Shown here piece after piece: positions 50,187 through 62,139 of a stretch of DNA of 64,000 nt (positions are counted from its first letter, which is position 1; each line of letters begins with the position of its first letter). The notes beneath the pieces are model-generated. The model saw nothing but the letters and a program-made list of their open reading frames with translations, had not been told where the DNA came from and did no database searches. The DNA comes from Lumnitzera littorea. Lineage: Eukaryota > Streptophyta > Magnoliopsida > Myrtales > Combretaceae. The stretch lies in contig JAMXBB010000010.1 in NCBI GenBank assembly GCA_024138015.1, forward strand, positions 47,296,024 to 47,360,023. Reading direction: 5' to 3'. The position numbers were made by a program, and so were the translations under genes.

Positions 50187-52610
50187 ATGCATGACTCCTC
50201 ATCTAGTAAGAAAGGTAAGGATAAGGGTAAGAGCACTGGAATTAGTACGTCATTTGAACCATAACAATTCGACGACATTTAGGCATACCCGAATTACGAG
50301 TACAACCTAAATGAGTAGAAGGCACACAATGTGGTTGAGAACGTCAAAGAATGAGTTATACTACCTCCTAGCTTCAATCTAGAACCTCATTGCACAAATA
50401 ATCTCAGCAAACCACCTCCTAGGTTTGAAGTTGAACCTCAATACATGAGTTATCGAGGCACACCATTTCTCGAGTTCAAACCTCCATGCATGAGTGTCCC
50501 TGAACGTCCTACTAGATTCAAAACTCTTCACATGTGTCCTTATACAACTAACTGGATTTGAACCCCTACAGGTGAGTTACCTCGCAAGCATGTTCGAAGA
50601 TGAGGAGGAAAAGATAAAAATTATTCCCGAAACAATGGAGTAACATATGGGACAACATAGGTTAACAGTTCGAGCCCTTCAAGCTCAAGTAAGCCACTTA
50701 AACCAGGTAAGTCTAATATTTTTACTACGCATTTCCGTAAAGGTATAGACAAAAGGGGGAACTCGAGGGTATTCTATAACTATTGCAATACGAGTTACTC
50801 ATGGAAAACGGAAGAGGGATATGGTATTCTTAACAAGCACTTGAGGTTGAAGCATCCCGAGGAGGTGGGAATAGATAGTACGCAGTAACAAATCGCCCAA
50901 AGTAGTAGTTCATTTGGTCAACTACTGATGAGGTATAATTAAGAGAGGCACAAGTTTAACCTGGCGCACTACTTAGCAAACATGCACCTATCATTCAATA
51001 CAAGTGCATCAGAGTAGCAAAGTCGATACAAGCGAGAGACATTTAACCTCAACTTACGACAGCTTAGCTGTAACACGTTAACCCAAGTCACGTAGGCGCT
51101 CTACTACAAAGATAAGAGGGAGCTTGTAAATAAGTTCTCTTCACTCGATACACATATATCCATTTGTGCAAACATATGAACAAATCCCTTTTATAATAAT
51201 TCTTATGTATGTGTTACTATTCGTTGGATAGAAGATAATTGGCAACTTGATAAATGACTATTGGCTTTGAGGGTATGTAACAAGCGCCACACAACTCAAA
51301 ACATTTATCAAATTATTAGAGAAATCTTAAATGAGTATAGATTAGTGAGGAATTTTCTATTGCTTTTGACAATGCAAGTGCTAATACAGCCTCAATATCT
51401 GATCTGCGAAATTACTATCAACCAGTGTTGGGATGGGGGGAGGGAGGGGGAGGGAGGGTTTGTCATATTTTTAACTTGTGTGTTAAGGATAACATTGCAG
51501 CTTTATAGGACGATATAGCTCTAATTAAGAAAATCATTAAGACAATAACAGAAAGCTCATCCTTTCACAAAAGGTAGGGGAACTTCTATATGGAGCACGA
51601 GAAGAGGTCCTAAAAATTTAAGATGGATGTGTAACACTGCTGGAACTCCACTTACGAGTTGTTACATAGCACAATTCCTTACAGCAAACTATTATATGAC
51701 TTCGTAATGTACAATATGCGTAAAGTTAACATTCTCTTTAGCAACTAAGATATATGTATCCAGTTGTTGATAGTTTTGAAAGTTTTTTATGATGCTACTA
51801 AGACTTTCTCGCAGGTTCATAGGCCTAGAGTACACTTATTTGTTATGTCAACCGTCAGTATACTTAGCATGCCACTTCAGGCCCGTAAGGACCCATACCT
51901 GCATACATGCAAATATGATATGGTGTTGAAGTAGTTATCTTATTATAAAGACATTCCTTATATTTATCTTATAGCAACTATTCTAAATCCTCATTGTAAA
52001 GTGGAAGTATTACTGATATATTTGAAAACTTATTACAGTTACATTAAAGATTTAACGAATTTACAAGATGTATACAGCTTGGAAGCACAATAGGAAGTGT
52101 CGACAATGATGGCTGATGATGCTTAATCACTACCAAAGTCAATACTGTAGCTAGTCATCAATCTCTCCTTCGCTACCCACCAAGGAGTAGCATTAATCAT
52201 TTATAGGTGAGAAGTTATTAGCACAAAAATTTAAAGAGGCAACGGTCTGGTGGTCCAATATCTAAGATGCAGCACTATATTAATATGAATTTCGAGTTTT
52301 CTGAGAATATCTCTATCAATGACTTCGATATTTTAGAGTGGTGGCAAAGGCACATAAGGGACACCTATTCCTATCTTGTATCGCCCGTAAAGTACTCGCT
52401 GCTCTGGTTTCAACGGTCACCATTGAGCAAGCTTTTGTTGTCAATGTTAAGGTAAGTTCTTGCACAGAAGATTGGTACACGGCGACCTGCAGATGGCAAG
52501 AACCATGCAGGATATCAAGTGAGGAGAATGATTACTTCAGTAATTGGAACCAATCCGATGGAAGCCCAAGCTCTATTGTAGGTTCCACTCCTGGTCACAA
52601 ATATGAATAG
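50187..52610 (+). pseudogene. hAT-family transposase, heavily decayed
   Basis: Candidate start ATG 50187 (MHDSSSSKKGKDKGKS, a Ser/Lys-rich start common in this family). BED-type zinc finger from 50712: SNIFTTHFRKGIDKRGNSR, then YNYCNTSYSWK, then ILNKHLRLKHPEE. The first Cys of the C-x2-C pair is Tyr, while H-x4-H is kept. Catalytic region about 51100-51900: YKDKRELVNKFSSLDTHIS, SYVCVTIRWIEDNWQLDK, HTTQNIYQIIREILNEYRL, HIFNLCVKDNIAALQ, WNSTYELLHSTIPYSKLLYDF. The C-terminal dimerisation region (hATC) at 52321-52480 reads FDILEWWQRH and, after a frameshift, CIARKVLAALVSTVTIEQAF. Many stops and shifts. Terminal inverted repeats were not identified. By family knowledge it would have cut and pasted its own element in the nucleus. 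Confidence 0.85.
51430..51458 (+). repeat. G-run tract, possible G-quadruplex
   Basis: Six runs of three or more G separated by one or two other bases, inside the decayed transposase in an otherwise AT-rich region. Confidence 0.8.
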
Positions 52611-52639
52611 CCACCTTAAGAAGAGACATAGTAAGTTTT

Positions 52640-52960
52640 TTTTTTTTTTGTCCTTTCCCAAAAAAGTTTTATCACGTAAAAAAATCCTTTTTCCCAATTA
52701 TTCAAAAAAACTAAATGGCATGGTCTTCCCAAAAGTAGTGATTTAGCCTTAGGGTTTTCTAAAATATGATTGAATGAAATTATTATTCTTCTAAAAAATT
52801 AAATTGGATAGCCACATACACTTAGATTTTTTTCACCAAACGTAAAATTGACCAACAGACTAAAGGTTTTCTAAATATCTAAAACGATGACGGTTTGATT
52901 CCGATTAGCGAATACATAGACACCTTCCCGGCAATCATAAATTACACTAAAAAATATTTT
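52640..52960 (+). repeat. Rep-E-like fragment
   Basis: A weak but ordered match to the initial Rep-E block: 'ttatcacgtaaaa', 'attcaaaaaaactaaat', 'tttgattccgattagcgaat' followed by 'catagacacc' (compare tttgatcccaaataatgcg..gtaggcacc in copy 1). Confidence 0.4.
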
Positions 52961-54253
52961 CCCCCTAACCATTTCATTCTACTTAATTAGATAAGTTCCT
53001 TGTACTGTAAGAGACCTCTCTATATTTTAAATTTTTCTCATTTGAAATGTATGCATTGGTGAAGGAGGAAAGAAAAAAAAAAAAAGGGTTTAAGGGTTGC
53101 GAACCAGCCCAAAACCACCAGTACATAGGCCTATCATAGTTCACCATGGAACCAACCATGAACCAACAGTTTAAGGCCGGTTCAACCCATTGAAAATGTC
53201 TAATGCCAACAACCAACAACCACCGCACACCAACGTCAGCCTTACCATTTGCAGCTGCTGTACTCCATTTGATCACCTTTACTACAGTAGCAGCTAAACT
53301 CGATGCCAACCAAACCACGCCACTTCTTCACCACGCGACCATCCTCTATACGTAACATATACAAAAAAACAACAAGCAGCCGTGACACTAACCCCCAATC
53401 CTCTCTTTTACACACAAACCCAACTCAACCGTAATCACCTCTTCATCCTTCACGCAACTATAGCGAAAGCCACTAGCAAGCTGACATCCATTATGGCTAA
53501 ACCAAAACCCAACAACAGCCCCTGTCATAACTCTTAAGTAAACACCACAACTCTAACTTGATGTAGCCAAATCTACACGACCACGAGCACCATTAACCTT
53601 ATCGAGCTGAAAAACCTCCATCCACAATGATGTCCTATGCCAAATAGCCACCAAGCGTAACCAAGCAAGACTACCACTACCTTCTCATATCTGACCACCG
53701 TGTAATCGGTCCACGCTCATTTGGCTGCCTAGGACACTTAAAAATGCCGCTTTGCTCCACAAAGCAATCACGTGCCTTATAAATGTTTAGGTCAAGTTAG
53801 CTCGAATCCAACCCACTAATCTATGCTTCCTACTCCAAACTAACTCACGTACTCCTTGGTCTAGCCCCCTTTGATAAGGATCAAGGACCGATTACATGCT
53901 CTCGTGCCCAAGGGCTCTCTCAAGTGGTTCGCCAAGCTGTTCGAGGTAAGTTAAGCACCGAGGAGCAATACTTGCCTTAGTCCAAATTGCCGAGTTACTT
54001 TGCTCTCCATGTCATCCAAGATATTGCTGAGGTGATCAACCAACATGCTGAGCCGAACCCTCCTCTAAACCGTAGTCCAAGCACCAAATCTAGATGCAAC
54101 AATCTCCACTATGCTGAGGTCAAGCAAAACTGTCAAGAGCCAACCATCCAAGGGTAACACCAACATGAGCCATCCCTAAAGCAACCACTGTCTAACCCCT
54201 TCTGACGCCGAATAGGCTTGAACCAAGGTTCACCCCTGCTCGAAGCACAATAC
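52961..54253. repeat. CA/CC-rich region resembling the Rep-E leader-like block
   Basis: Sequence rich in 'ccaacaaccacc', 'gccaccaa' and 'accaaaccc', similar in texture to 30780-31480 and 62790-63180. No gene was recognised. Frames on both strands (for example 52983-53318 on the minus strand) have no family similarity. Confidence 0.4.
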
Positions 54254-54810
54254 TGTCAGAATTACAATAAAAACACATGCGCACTGTCCTTTACTGACAC
54301 CTGTACTATCCTTTCTAACAAAGGACGTCCACGTTCTTTCTTTTGCACGATTTCATATTTTCCTTGTAAATTATTCTCTTTTGTTTTTAGCAAATAAGGA
54401 CCATTCTGCGCACTGTCCTTTACTGACATTTGTACTGTCCTTTCTAACAAAGGACGTCCACGTTCCTTCTTTTGCACGATTTCATATTTTCCTTGTAAAT
54501 TATTCTGTTTTGTTTTTAGCAAATAAGGACCATTCTTTTGTAATTTCTATAACTTAGAATTTACCCTAACGAGATGATATAAATACCGTCATACTGTAAA
54601 AGTTGAAAGCATATCATAAGACAAACGAATACACTGAAATTTTTTACTCTTGAGCTAAGTGTCCCTATTACTCTTGAGCTACTCTTATCTAGTCCATTTG
54701 AGCGTGAACTAATGACAAGTGACCTCCGGCCATACTTTTGCATCATATCAAGTGTAACCTGAGTTTATGTAAGACGTTGGTGCATCATATCCTTCGTTGG
54801 TGCACAGGAA
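54254..54810 (+). mobile_element. LTR-like insertion with internal tandem duplication
   Basis: Starts TGTCAGAATTACAATAAAAA, has a core-promoter-like gatgatataaataccgtc near 54572, and lies between two Rep-E-type blocks, as a solo LTR would. The right end is not fixed: no CA followed by a copy of aatac was found. A duplication of 129 bases fills its first half. Confidence 0.35.
54279..54536. repeat. 129-bp tandem duplication, two copies
   Basis: 54279-54407 and 54408-54536 differ at only a few positions. The period is a multiple of three, so an 86-codon minus-strand frame (54262-54522) runs through both copies, repeating NNLQGKYEIVQKKERGRPLL. I see no sign that this frame is a real gene. Confidence 0.9.
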
Positions 54811-56485
54811 CCCCCTGCTCAACCTTCGACTATCATTTACCTTTCAAGCCATCTTGCGGCTTAGACCCACCCCTTTGGTTACACATGATATTGGGTTCAT
54901 GCATTCATCTACATGTCCATATCACCCTTCCTATTACGTTATCGTTGTTGCTTTTTTATTTGTTTATTTATTAATTTATTTTTTCTCTTTTTCTTCTCTA
55001 TTATAATTTATGAAAGGAAAAGAAAAGAAGGAAAAAAAAAAAGAACAAACGAAAGAAAAGAAAGAAAAAAAAAAAAGAAAAAGAAAATAAAACCTAGTTT
55101 TATGTCATTTATATATGAAAAATAAAAAGAAGAATGAATAAATTAGTAAATAAATGAGTCTTATCACTTAGGAAAAAACCCATTTTTCAAATAAAGAAAA
55201 AAAAATTAACCCTTTTCCAAATTAGGACTATTTAAAAAATTTTTAAAAATAAAAATAAGACACCCAAATTAAAACCTCTTTAAAAAAAATTTCTTTAAAT
55301 AAAATTAAAGCGGCTAAAGAACTTATAGCCAACTATTTTCAAAATTAAAATAAACCAACTCGCTAATGTTTTCGAAAAAAATTATGTATGTCTAATCTCA
55401 ATTAATGGGTATATAGGCACTTCCGAGGAAACTTAAAATTAAAAAAAAAAAATTTGTTTTCCATTTTCTAGCTTAATTTGTTCCATATGGTAAAATAAAA
55501 TCCAATTTACTGTTGATTAAACTTTGTTCTAAAAAAGGGTGATTTGAAAGATGAATCTAAATTCAAAAGGTTAGTAGTGGTACCTATAAGGTTTTCCAAC
55601 CTTTTTTTAAAAATTGGTTTTTCAAGCGAACTAATGGTCAGGTTAAATCGATCCACCTAATCGATTTAACCTAACCCTTTTTTTTCCCGACTTCGATTGG
55701 GTAGCAACTCCAAAAGTTTACAAAATTCTTTTAAAAAAGGCTTAGTTTTTCTTAAACCTTAGTCGATGATCAATATTAAATGGGTAGGGTTTAATATTGA
55801 TTAGTTTAAGGAAAATAATAAAAACCAGAAAAAATCAGGCTCGATAGCTTGGTGACTTCACTGGAGATATCAAGAGAGTTAACCACTTAGAAACTTTCCG
55901 AAATTAAGTTTGTCTTTCAAAATACCATGTTATTTACGTACTTGTTTATTTATTTGATTCATTTCATGTAAATATATCTTATTTGTTATATACACTTGTC
56001 GCATGTAACATACTCAGGACATTGGGGTAAATGATTACATCAAGGATGCAAAGTAGATACGGTCAGACAAAGGCCATCTTGAAGACCTTAGGAGGAGGGC
56101 CATTGTGTAGGCTCCGGGTATAGTGGTATAGCTATCACTCAAGGTTGATTTGGCCATCCCAATTAAGCTATAATATGACCAATCAAGGCGTTTTCTAAAA
56201 AAGAATGAGGTTATAAAGCTTAAGGACCTTTAGAACCCACCCTAATTGCATATACTTCCCTTAAAACCTTAAGTTAATAAACTACTCCTAAAAGTTGCAA
56301 CCTACTGATGTTTGAAAGTTTTTGAAATGCAATCAGTTTTTGAAAAAGTTAAACATCAAATCAAACAATAGGGTTGTAACTTAAAGAGTCATGTACTAAC
56401 CTAAACGGTTCTAATCATATGCATGTTTCTATGTACATTCTTTTATTAGTAACTGACTCTTGTTTATGAAATGTTTAGGCATAAA

Positions 56486-56704
56486 ATGGCAAATAACCAA
56501 GTAGATAATTAGAGAACCAATAGGCTATAGGTCCTCCCCAGGATTTGTGAGTAGCTGCTACAAGCTGAAATTGCCTATTTAAAGGAGAAGCTTGAATGCT
56601 TTAAATCTCATAACTAGGCCTTAAAAGCCCTTCTTAGACAAGTCATTGGGGAAACCGATAAAATGTTGGAAGACCTTAAGGCTCGTCTACAAGACTTAGT
56701 TTAA
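56486..56704 (+). pseudogene. Rep-E 73-codon frame (copy 3), four stops
   Basis: Same length (219 bases) and same start and stop positions as 24090-24308. Stops at codons 9, 15, 23 and 44. At 15, 23 and 44 copy 1 has Gln, so the stops fit CAG/CAA to TAG/TAA. At codon 9 copy 1 has TGA and this copy TAG, as expected if the ancestor was Trp (TGG) and each copy decayed on its own. Readable parts: LLQAEIAYLKEKLE, ALKALLRQVIGETDKMLEDL and a C-terminus ARLQDLV. Unknown family, leucine-rich helical look. Confidence 0.55.
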
Positions 56705-57101
56705 GGGTTTTTTAATTCATAGCTAGGAGGCCCAAGATAAATGGCAAGTACCATAGTAAAAGTTAAACCATCTTCATTAGTTTTTTGTACCTTGATTTTT
56801 CAAAATAGTAAAAGTTTCTTTCAATTTATCATTCTTCATCCTTTGGTATTCCATTTTTGTAAATAGTTTTTTAATAGTACTCATTTAACAATTATTCCTT
56901 CTCATTCAAGGAAATAAAATTCATTAACTTGTAAATAAAACCCCAAAATTACCATCCTTATTTGTAATTAGATTTCTTGATGTCTGTAAAATAAAACTTT
57001 ATCTTTCTCTCTCACAAAAAAAAAATGAATGAAAAGAAAAATTGTTGATGGTTATAAATCCTTATGGGCTCAACCCAAATACAAAGGAGCCAACCCAAGC
57101 A

Positions 57102-57500
57102 TAAGCCTTTAGCCCATTCAAGCAGCCAAGCTAAACGCATCCAATCCAAATGAAGCCATTTGACCTGTTAAGGAAGCCTAACCCCTTGGCCCATTCAATC
57201 TAAACACTAACTCTCAAACCATTCAGGATATAAACCCTTGGCCACCTTAGTCCATTAAGGTAGTTGAACCAAACATAAACCTTGGCCCATCAAGAGCTAA
57301 TAAGCCTTTAGCCCATTCAAGCAGCCAGACTAAATGCATCCAATCCAAATGAAGCCATTTGACTTGTTAAGGAAGCTTAACCCCTTGGCCCATTCAATCT
57401 AAACACTAACCCTCAACCCATTCAGGATATAAACCCTTAGCCACCTTAGTCCATCAAGGCAGTTGAGCCAAACACAAACCTTCACCCATCAAGAGCTAAA
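57102..57500. repeat. ~199-bp tandem duplication, two copies
   Basis: 'taagcctttagcccattcaa' occurs at 57102 and 57301, and the following ~199 bases repeat with few differences. Copy 1 of Rep-E has a single counterpart, so the duplication arose in copy 3. Confidence 0.8.
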
Positions 57501-58540
57501 ATCATTAGTCCCTTGAAAAAGCCTAACCATGAACCAAGTCAAACACGAAATCAAATGCAACCTCAATCTCGAATTCAAATCAAATGAGAGGATTAACATT
57601 GGGGCATATGCTAAGAAATTGGGGGCTAGGTCAATCTCTATCCCAAGGTAAATAAATAATAGACTCCTCTTTAAGGAATTGGTAACTCATCTTTAAAAGG
57701 TCTAAGATGAAAAGAGACAAACTATATCTCACACACTAACCTTTAAATAATTTAATAGTTAAGTGAGATAATAGTGAGGATATTTTAGACTCATTCCTTA
57801 AAGGAGGTTCATTTTGAATGTGATACGTAGATTAAAATGAAGTTAAGGATTTATTTTCAAATCCCAAATACAATTATCTTTTTACCTACTCCTTTGAACC
57901 AATTTGGAGAATTTTTCAGATAAACCTTGCCAAGAACCACCTCACAATGGAGTAATTTGGAGATTAGGGTCATTGATTTGGAGATAAGGATAAAATTTGC
58001 TTATGCTTACTTAAGTAATGTTAAATCAAAAGCAACTTTTATTTCTGATAAGTTATTTTTCTTTGAAATGAAGAAGAGCCAATTCATTTTCAAACACCTC
58101 AAACATATACATATCTCACCTAAGCCCATACATTAGAAACCTACAGGTCTAAGGCCTTAAATCTCTTAAAAGACAAAGACTCGACAATATAAATAATCAC
58201 TTTTTAGGCCAAAGGAAAGAAAGAAGAGCAAGAAATAATGGGGCAAAGTAATAAATAAGGAAAGAAGGGGACAATAGAAAAAAAAGGAGAAAAATAATAA
58301 AAGAGGAAAAAAGCTTGAAAATCAGGCTTGTATGTAAAAGGAAAAGCCCCAATTAAAGAAAGCCAAGAAAATGTAAAGCCCATAATTAAAGCCCAAACAT
58401 TCTCAAGAAACACAAAGCCTTTATGTCTATTCTAAATCTCATGCCCGACCTAAAAACATAAGCCTTACATATCCATCCCAAATCATAAGACACAAAGCCA
58501 CTTTATACGTTCTTAATCACAAACACAAGACCTTTTCCAC

Positions 58541-59021
58541 TCACAATACCACCCTTACTTAACAAAGCTATTCCTATCTTAAGGGAATTAATTTTCAATA
58601 AGTATACTTCTTATTTTTCCTTAAGATTCTTGACTTATATACCCTAGTTGAATAGAAGCATTTCTTTCAAAATAGGCATTCTCATTAAACCTTTTTTAAA
58701 CCCTTGGACCAAAAGCTTAAAATTCATAATATTGGACTGAAAAATACCTAACAGATTGATCAAGGCATATCACTTGCAAAATGGACTATAATTTTTGGTA
58801 CTATAGTCAATCTAGACCAAGAGTTCGCAAGAAAGTCCTCTTTGATTAAACTAATTATGAGTTACCTTTTTCTTAGGAAATAAATGTTTAAAATCACAAG
58901 GCCCTACGAGGAAACACAACATTAAGGTTAGGGGCATTAACATGCCCCACATGGTTATCAAAGAAGGGGATGGCTTCTTAAATAAGAATTTATACTCGTT
59001 AGCAAATTTTCAAGAAAAGAT

Positions 59022-59052
<31 letters not shown>

Positions 59053-59329
59053 AAGTAAAGGCTTGTCACAAGTTTTTGTTCATTTTTCAAATCCTTGTCG
59101 GCTTGAGTAGCCAAATTTTTAATTTAAGTCATCTGTTCTCTTTTCAATGTAGTCACACCTTTTAAGTTGATCATATTAATCTAAGTCATTAAAGGACTTA
59201 ATCCCTAATGCCTTTTTTGGTATTAAATGGTTCTCACCAAATTCTTTATTTGTAAATATTTCTCAAGTTAAGAAGTTCTTCAAACCGGTTGTGTTCATTG
59301 CTTTGCTTCTTCAATCGTTCATATTTCCT
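58541..59329 (+). repeat. Rep-E copy 3 segment missing from copy 1
   Basis: Lies between the body and the hairpin array. In copy 1 this interval is replaced by the LTR-gamma/gag insertion. Contains a (ga)n microsatellite at about 59025-59052. No gene seen. Confidence 0.5.
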
Positions 59330-61330
59330 TTAGGGTTCTAGCCAGCTCTTAGAGCATTATCCCCTCTTCCATTCCTTTAGGGTTTTAGCCAGCTCTTAGA
59401 GCGTTGTCCCATCTTTTATTCATTTTTAGGGTTTTAGCCAACTCTTAGAGTATTGTCCCCTCTCACATCCTTTTTAAGGTTCTAGCTAATTCTTAAAGCA
59501 CTGTCCCCTCTCTCATTCACTTTTTAAGGTTCTAGCTAGCTTTTAAAGTCCTACGACCTCTTTCATCAATTTCCTTTAAGGTTGTTAGCCAAGCTCATAT
59601 GGTGCTTTCTTTTACCAATTTCTCTCTTAGTTAGCTTATAGGGTGCTTCTCTTCACCAATTAGTTTTATCCAACCTGTAGGGTGCTTCCCCTATGTCAAT
59701 CTCTTTTAGGGTTCTAGCCAGCTTTTAAAGCGTTGTCCCCTCTTCCATCCTTTTTAGGGTTCTAACCAGCTCTTAGAGTGCTAATCTACTTTTTTTAAGG
59801 CTTTAGCAAGCTTATAGAGCGTTATCCCCTCTTTCATTATTTTTAGGATTTTAATCAGCTCTTAAAGCATTGTCCCATCTTTGATCCATTCTTTTTAGGG
59901 TCAGTCAGCTGATAAAGCACTATCCCGAGTTACCATTTTCTCTTAAGGCTTAACAAGCCCATAGGGCACTTCCTTTTACCAATTTCTCTCTTAGCCAACT
60001 CATAAGGTGCTTCTTCACTAATTTGTTTTAGCTAACCTATAAAGTGCTTCTCTTCACCAATGTTCTTAGCAAGCCCACAGGGCACTTACCCTTTGTTCCA
60101 TCTTTAGGGTCTAAGCTAGCTTAAAGAGTGCTTCGCCCATTCACTTAGTTAGTTAGCTAGCTCAATAGGGCACTACCAAGCTTCAATTTGTCATTTAAGA
60201 TCTTAGCTAGCTCAAGGAGCACTTCACATATTCACTTAGGTTAGTCGGCTCAAAGGAGCACAATCAGGCTTCAATTTATCATTTAAGATCTTAGCCAACT
60301 CAAAAAATGCATCGCTTAAACATTTGCTATAAGATATTATTGGTACATTTGTCTGCCCCAGAGGGGTAGTTCCTCTAACGATGCCTAAATGCTACTTTTG
60401 CCTAGTCAATGAAGCAGTATCCTTACTTCTTCTCTTGGTAAAAGTTAGTTAGCTCAATAGAGCACTACCAGGTTTTAATTTAGGATCTTAGTTAGCTCAA
60501 TGAGCACTTTGCCCATTTACCTAAGATAGTCATCTTAGAAGAACACTTCCAAGTCTTTCTCAAATCGATTCCAATTTAGTATTGCTAGTCCACCAAAGAT
60601 GCTCCCCCCTAGGTTAGTCATCTCAAAGGAGCATAACTAGGTTTCAATTTAGGTCCTTAGCAAGCTTAATGACCGCTTCGCCCATTCACGTAAGATAGTC
60701 AGCTCAAAGGAGCACTTCCAAGTTTTCTTGAATCGATTCTAGTTTAGGGTTGCTAGTCCACTAGAGATGCTCCCACCTAGGCTAGTCGACTTAAAGGATC
60801 ATGACTAGGTTCTTGTTTAGGGTCTTAGCCAGTTCAAGGAGCGCTTCGCCCATTCACCTAGGATAGTCAGCTTACAGAAGCACTTATAGGTTTTCTTAAA
60901 TCAATCCTAATTTAAGGATGCTAGTCCATTAGAGATGATTTCGTTTAGGTTAGTCAACTTAGAGGAGCACAACCAGGTTTCAATTTAGGGTCTTAGCCAG
61001 CTCAAAGAGCGCTCCGCCCATTTACCTAAGTTAGTCAACTTAAAGGAGAACGACTAGGTTTTAATTTAGGGTCTTAGCCAACTCAAGAAGCACTTCACCC
61101 ATTTACCTAGGATAGTCAGCTTAGAAGAGCACTTCCAAGTTTTCTTTAATTAATTCCAAAATTTAGGGTTGCTAGTCCACCAAAAACGCTCCTGCCTATG
61201 TTAGTCAGCTCATAAGGGCATAACTAGGCTTTAAAACTATTTTAGGGTTCTTACCAGCCCATAAGGGCACTGCCCTCTTTTAGTTTCTTTTTTGTCTCAG
61301 CTAGCTCTTAAAGCACCTCCTCACTCTTTC
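59330..61330 (+). repeat. Rep-E hairpin-unit array, copy 3
   Basis: Units of about 47-50 bases at first (for example repeated cores at 59345, 59392, 59441), later longer. Hairpin cores seen: GCTCTTAGAGC (59345, 59392), ACTCTTAGAGT (59441), GCTTTTAAAGC (59721), GCCCATAGGGC (59957), GCCCACAGGGC (60073), GCTCAAGGAGC (60210), GCTCAAAGAGC (61000). The same three dialects as in copy 1 occur, though partly mixed. Confidence 0.8.
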
Positions 61331-61745
61331 ACCTTTCATCATTCACCAAATCCCTGGTGAACCAAGTCTAGCACAATTAGTTAGTTATAGCACTTCTTAA
61401 GATAAATTCACCCTCAAAGCAAAAATAGTGTCACATTTGTTTTTGTAGCAAAGTTTTACTCAACTTTGCTCAAACTTTACCACAAAGAAAGGTAACTATA
61501 AACACCTCATTTTTGCCTCTTTTTATTTTTATTTTTATTTTGAAATTTTTTGCAATATGGTAAAAGGTCCTAATTTAGGAAAAAATACAAAAAAAAAATA
61601 GAAAAATTAGAAAAATATAAAGTTTGGAAAAAATCACAACAGTAGAAAATTTAGGAAAAATATAAAAAAATAGAAAATTAAAAAAAAAATAGATAAGTAG
61701 TTTAAATGGATAGTTAAATTTAGTTATAGTATTTTTCTTTTTTTA
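61331..61745 (+). repeat. Rep-E copy 3, post-array A-rich block
   Basis: 'tttaccacaaagaaaggtaactataaacacc' type sequence (two pieces, 61485-61515), then 'aaatttaggaaaaatat' repeats as at 29800-30000 of copy 1. Non-coding. Confidence 0.6.
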
Positions 61746-62139
61746 GGGAAAATATATAAAACTCCCCTAAACATTAACTTAGGTGCAGTTTGACCTCCTA
61801 AACTTTTAAAGTGTGGTTTTTAATTCCCTAAACTTTTATAAATTAGCAAATAACCCTAATAACCCTCTTAACTTTAATTTTGGTGTGTAAACACCCTTAA
61901 ACTTTAATTTCGGTATATAAACACCCCCAAAACTTTTATTTTGGTGTGTAAATACCTCCTAAACACCACATTATTTAAGGGGTATTTACACATCAAAATC
62001 AAAGTTTAAGGGGTTATTTTCAATCTAGGGGGTTATTTATTAATTCATGAAAGTTTAAAGACCAAAAACCATACTTTGAAAGTTTATGAATATAATCCAC
62101 ACTTGAGTTAAAGTTTAGGAGGGCTTTATACAATTTCCC
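61746..62139. mobile_element. MITE with long inverted repeats (Mutator-like type)
   Basis: Begins GGGAAAATATATAAAACTCC and ends TTTATACAATTTCCC. The first and last ~110 bases are inverted copies, with 'cctaaacttttaaagtgtgg' matching the complement of the far end. The middle holds repeated 'ttttggtgtgtaaacacc' units. Long inverted repeats and this end type are usual in Mutator-like MITEs. The flanks ctttttttta and ctttgttttta look like a target duplication, and Rep-E copy 1 has a single 'gactttttttaaa' at the same place (about 30048) without the element. Confidence 0.8.

Larger units (their letters stand above)
54811..58540 (+). repeat. Rep-E copy 3, initial blocks and body
   Basis: From the 'tttatttgtttatttattaat' start (about 54955) it parallels copy 1: purine run (55010-55090), 'ttatcacttagg', 'gattgggtagcaactcc' (55697), 'gtaggctccgggtatagtgg' (56107), the 73-codon frame (56486-56704), 'ttatctttctctctcac' with an A run (57000), the 'gcccattcaagcagcc' block (57060-57540, partly duplicated), and 'cattttgaatgtgatacg' (57809). 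The copies differ by many substitutions and indels outside the 73-codon frame. Confidence 0.7.

Noticed and set aside
54254..54810. Complete solo LTR with target duplication
   Set aside because: The start and TATA look right, but no CA end followed by a copy of aatac was found, so only an LTR-like call is kept.
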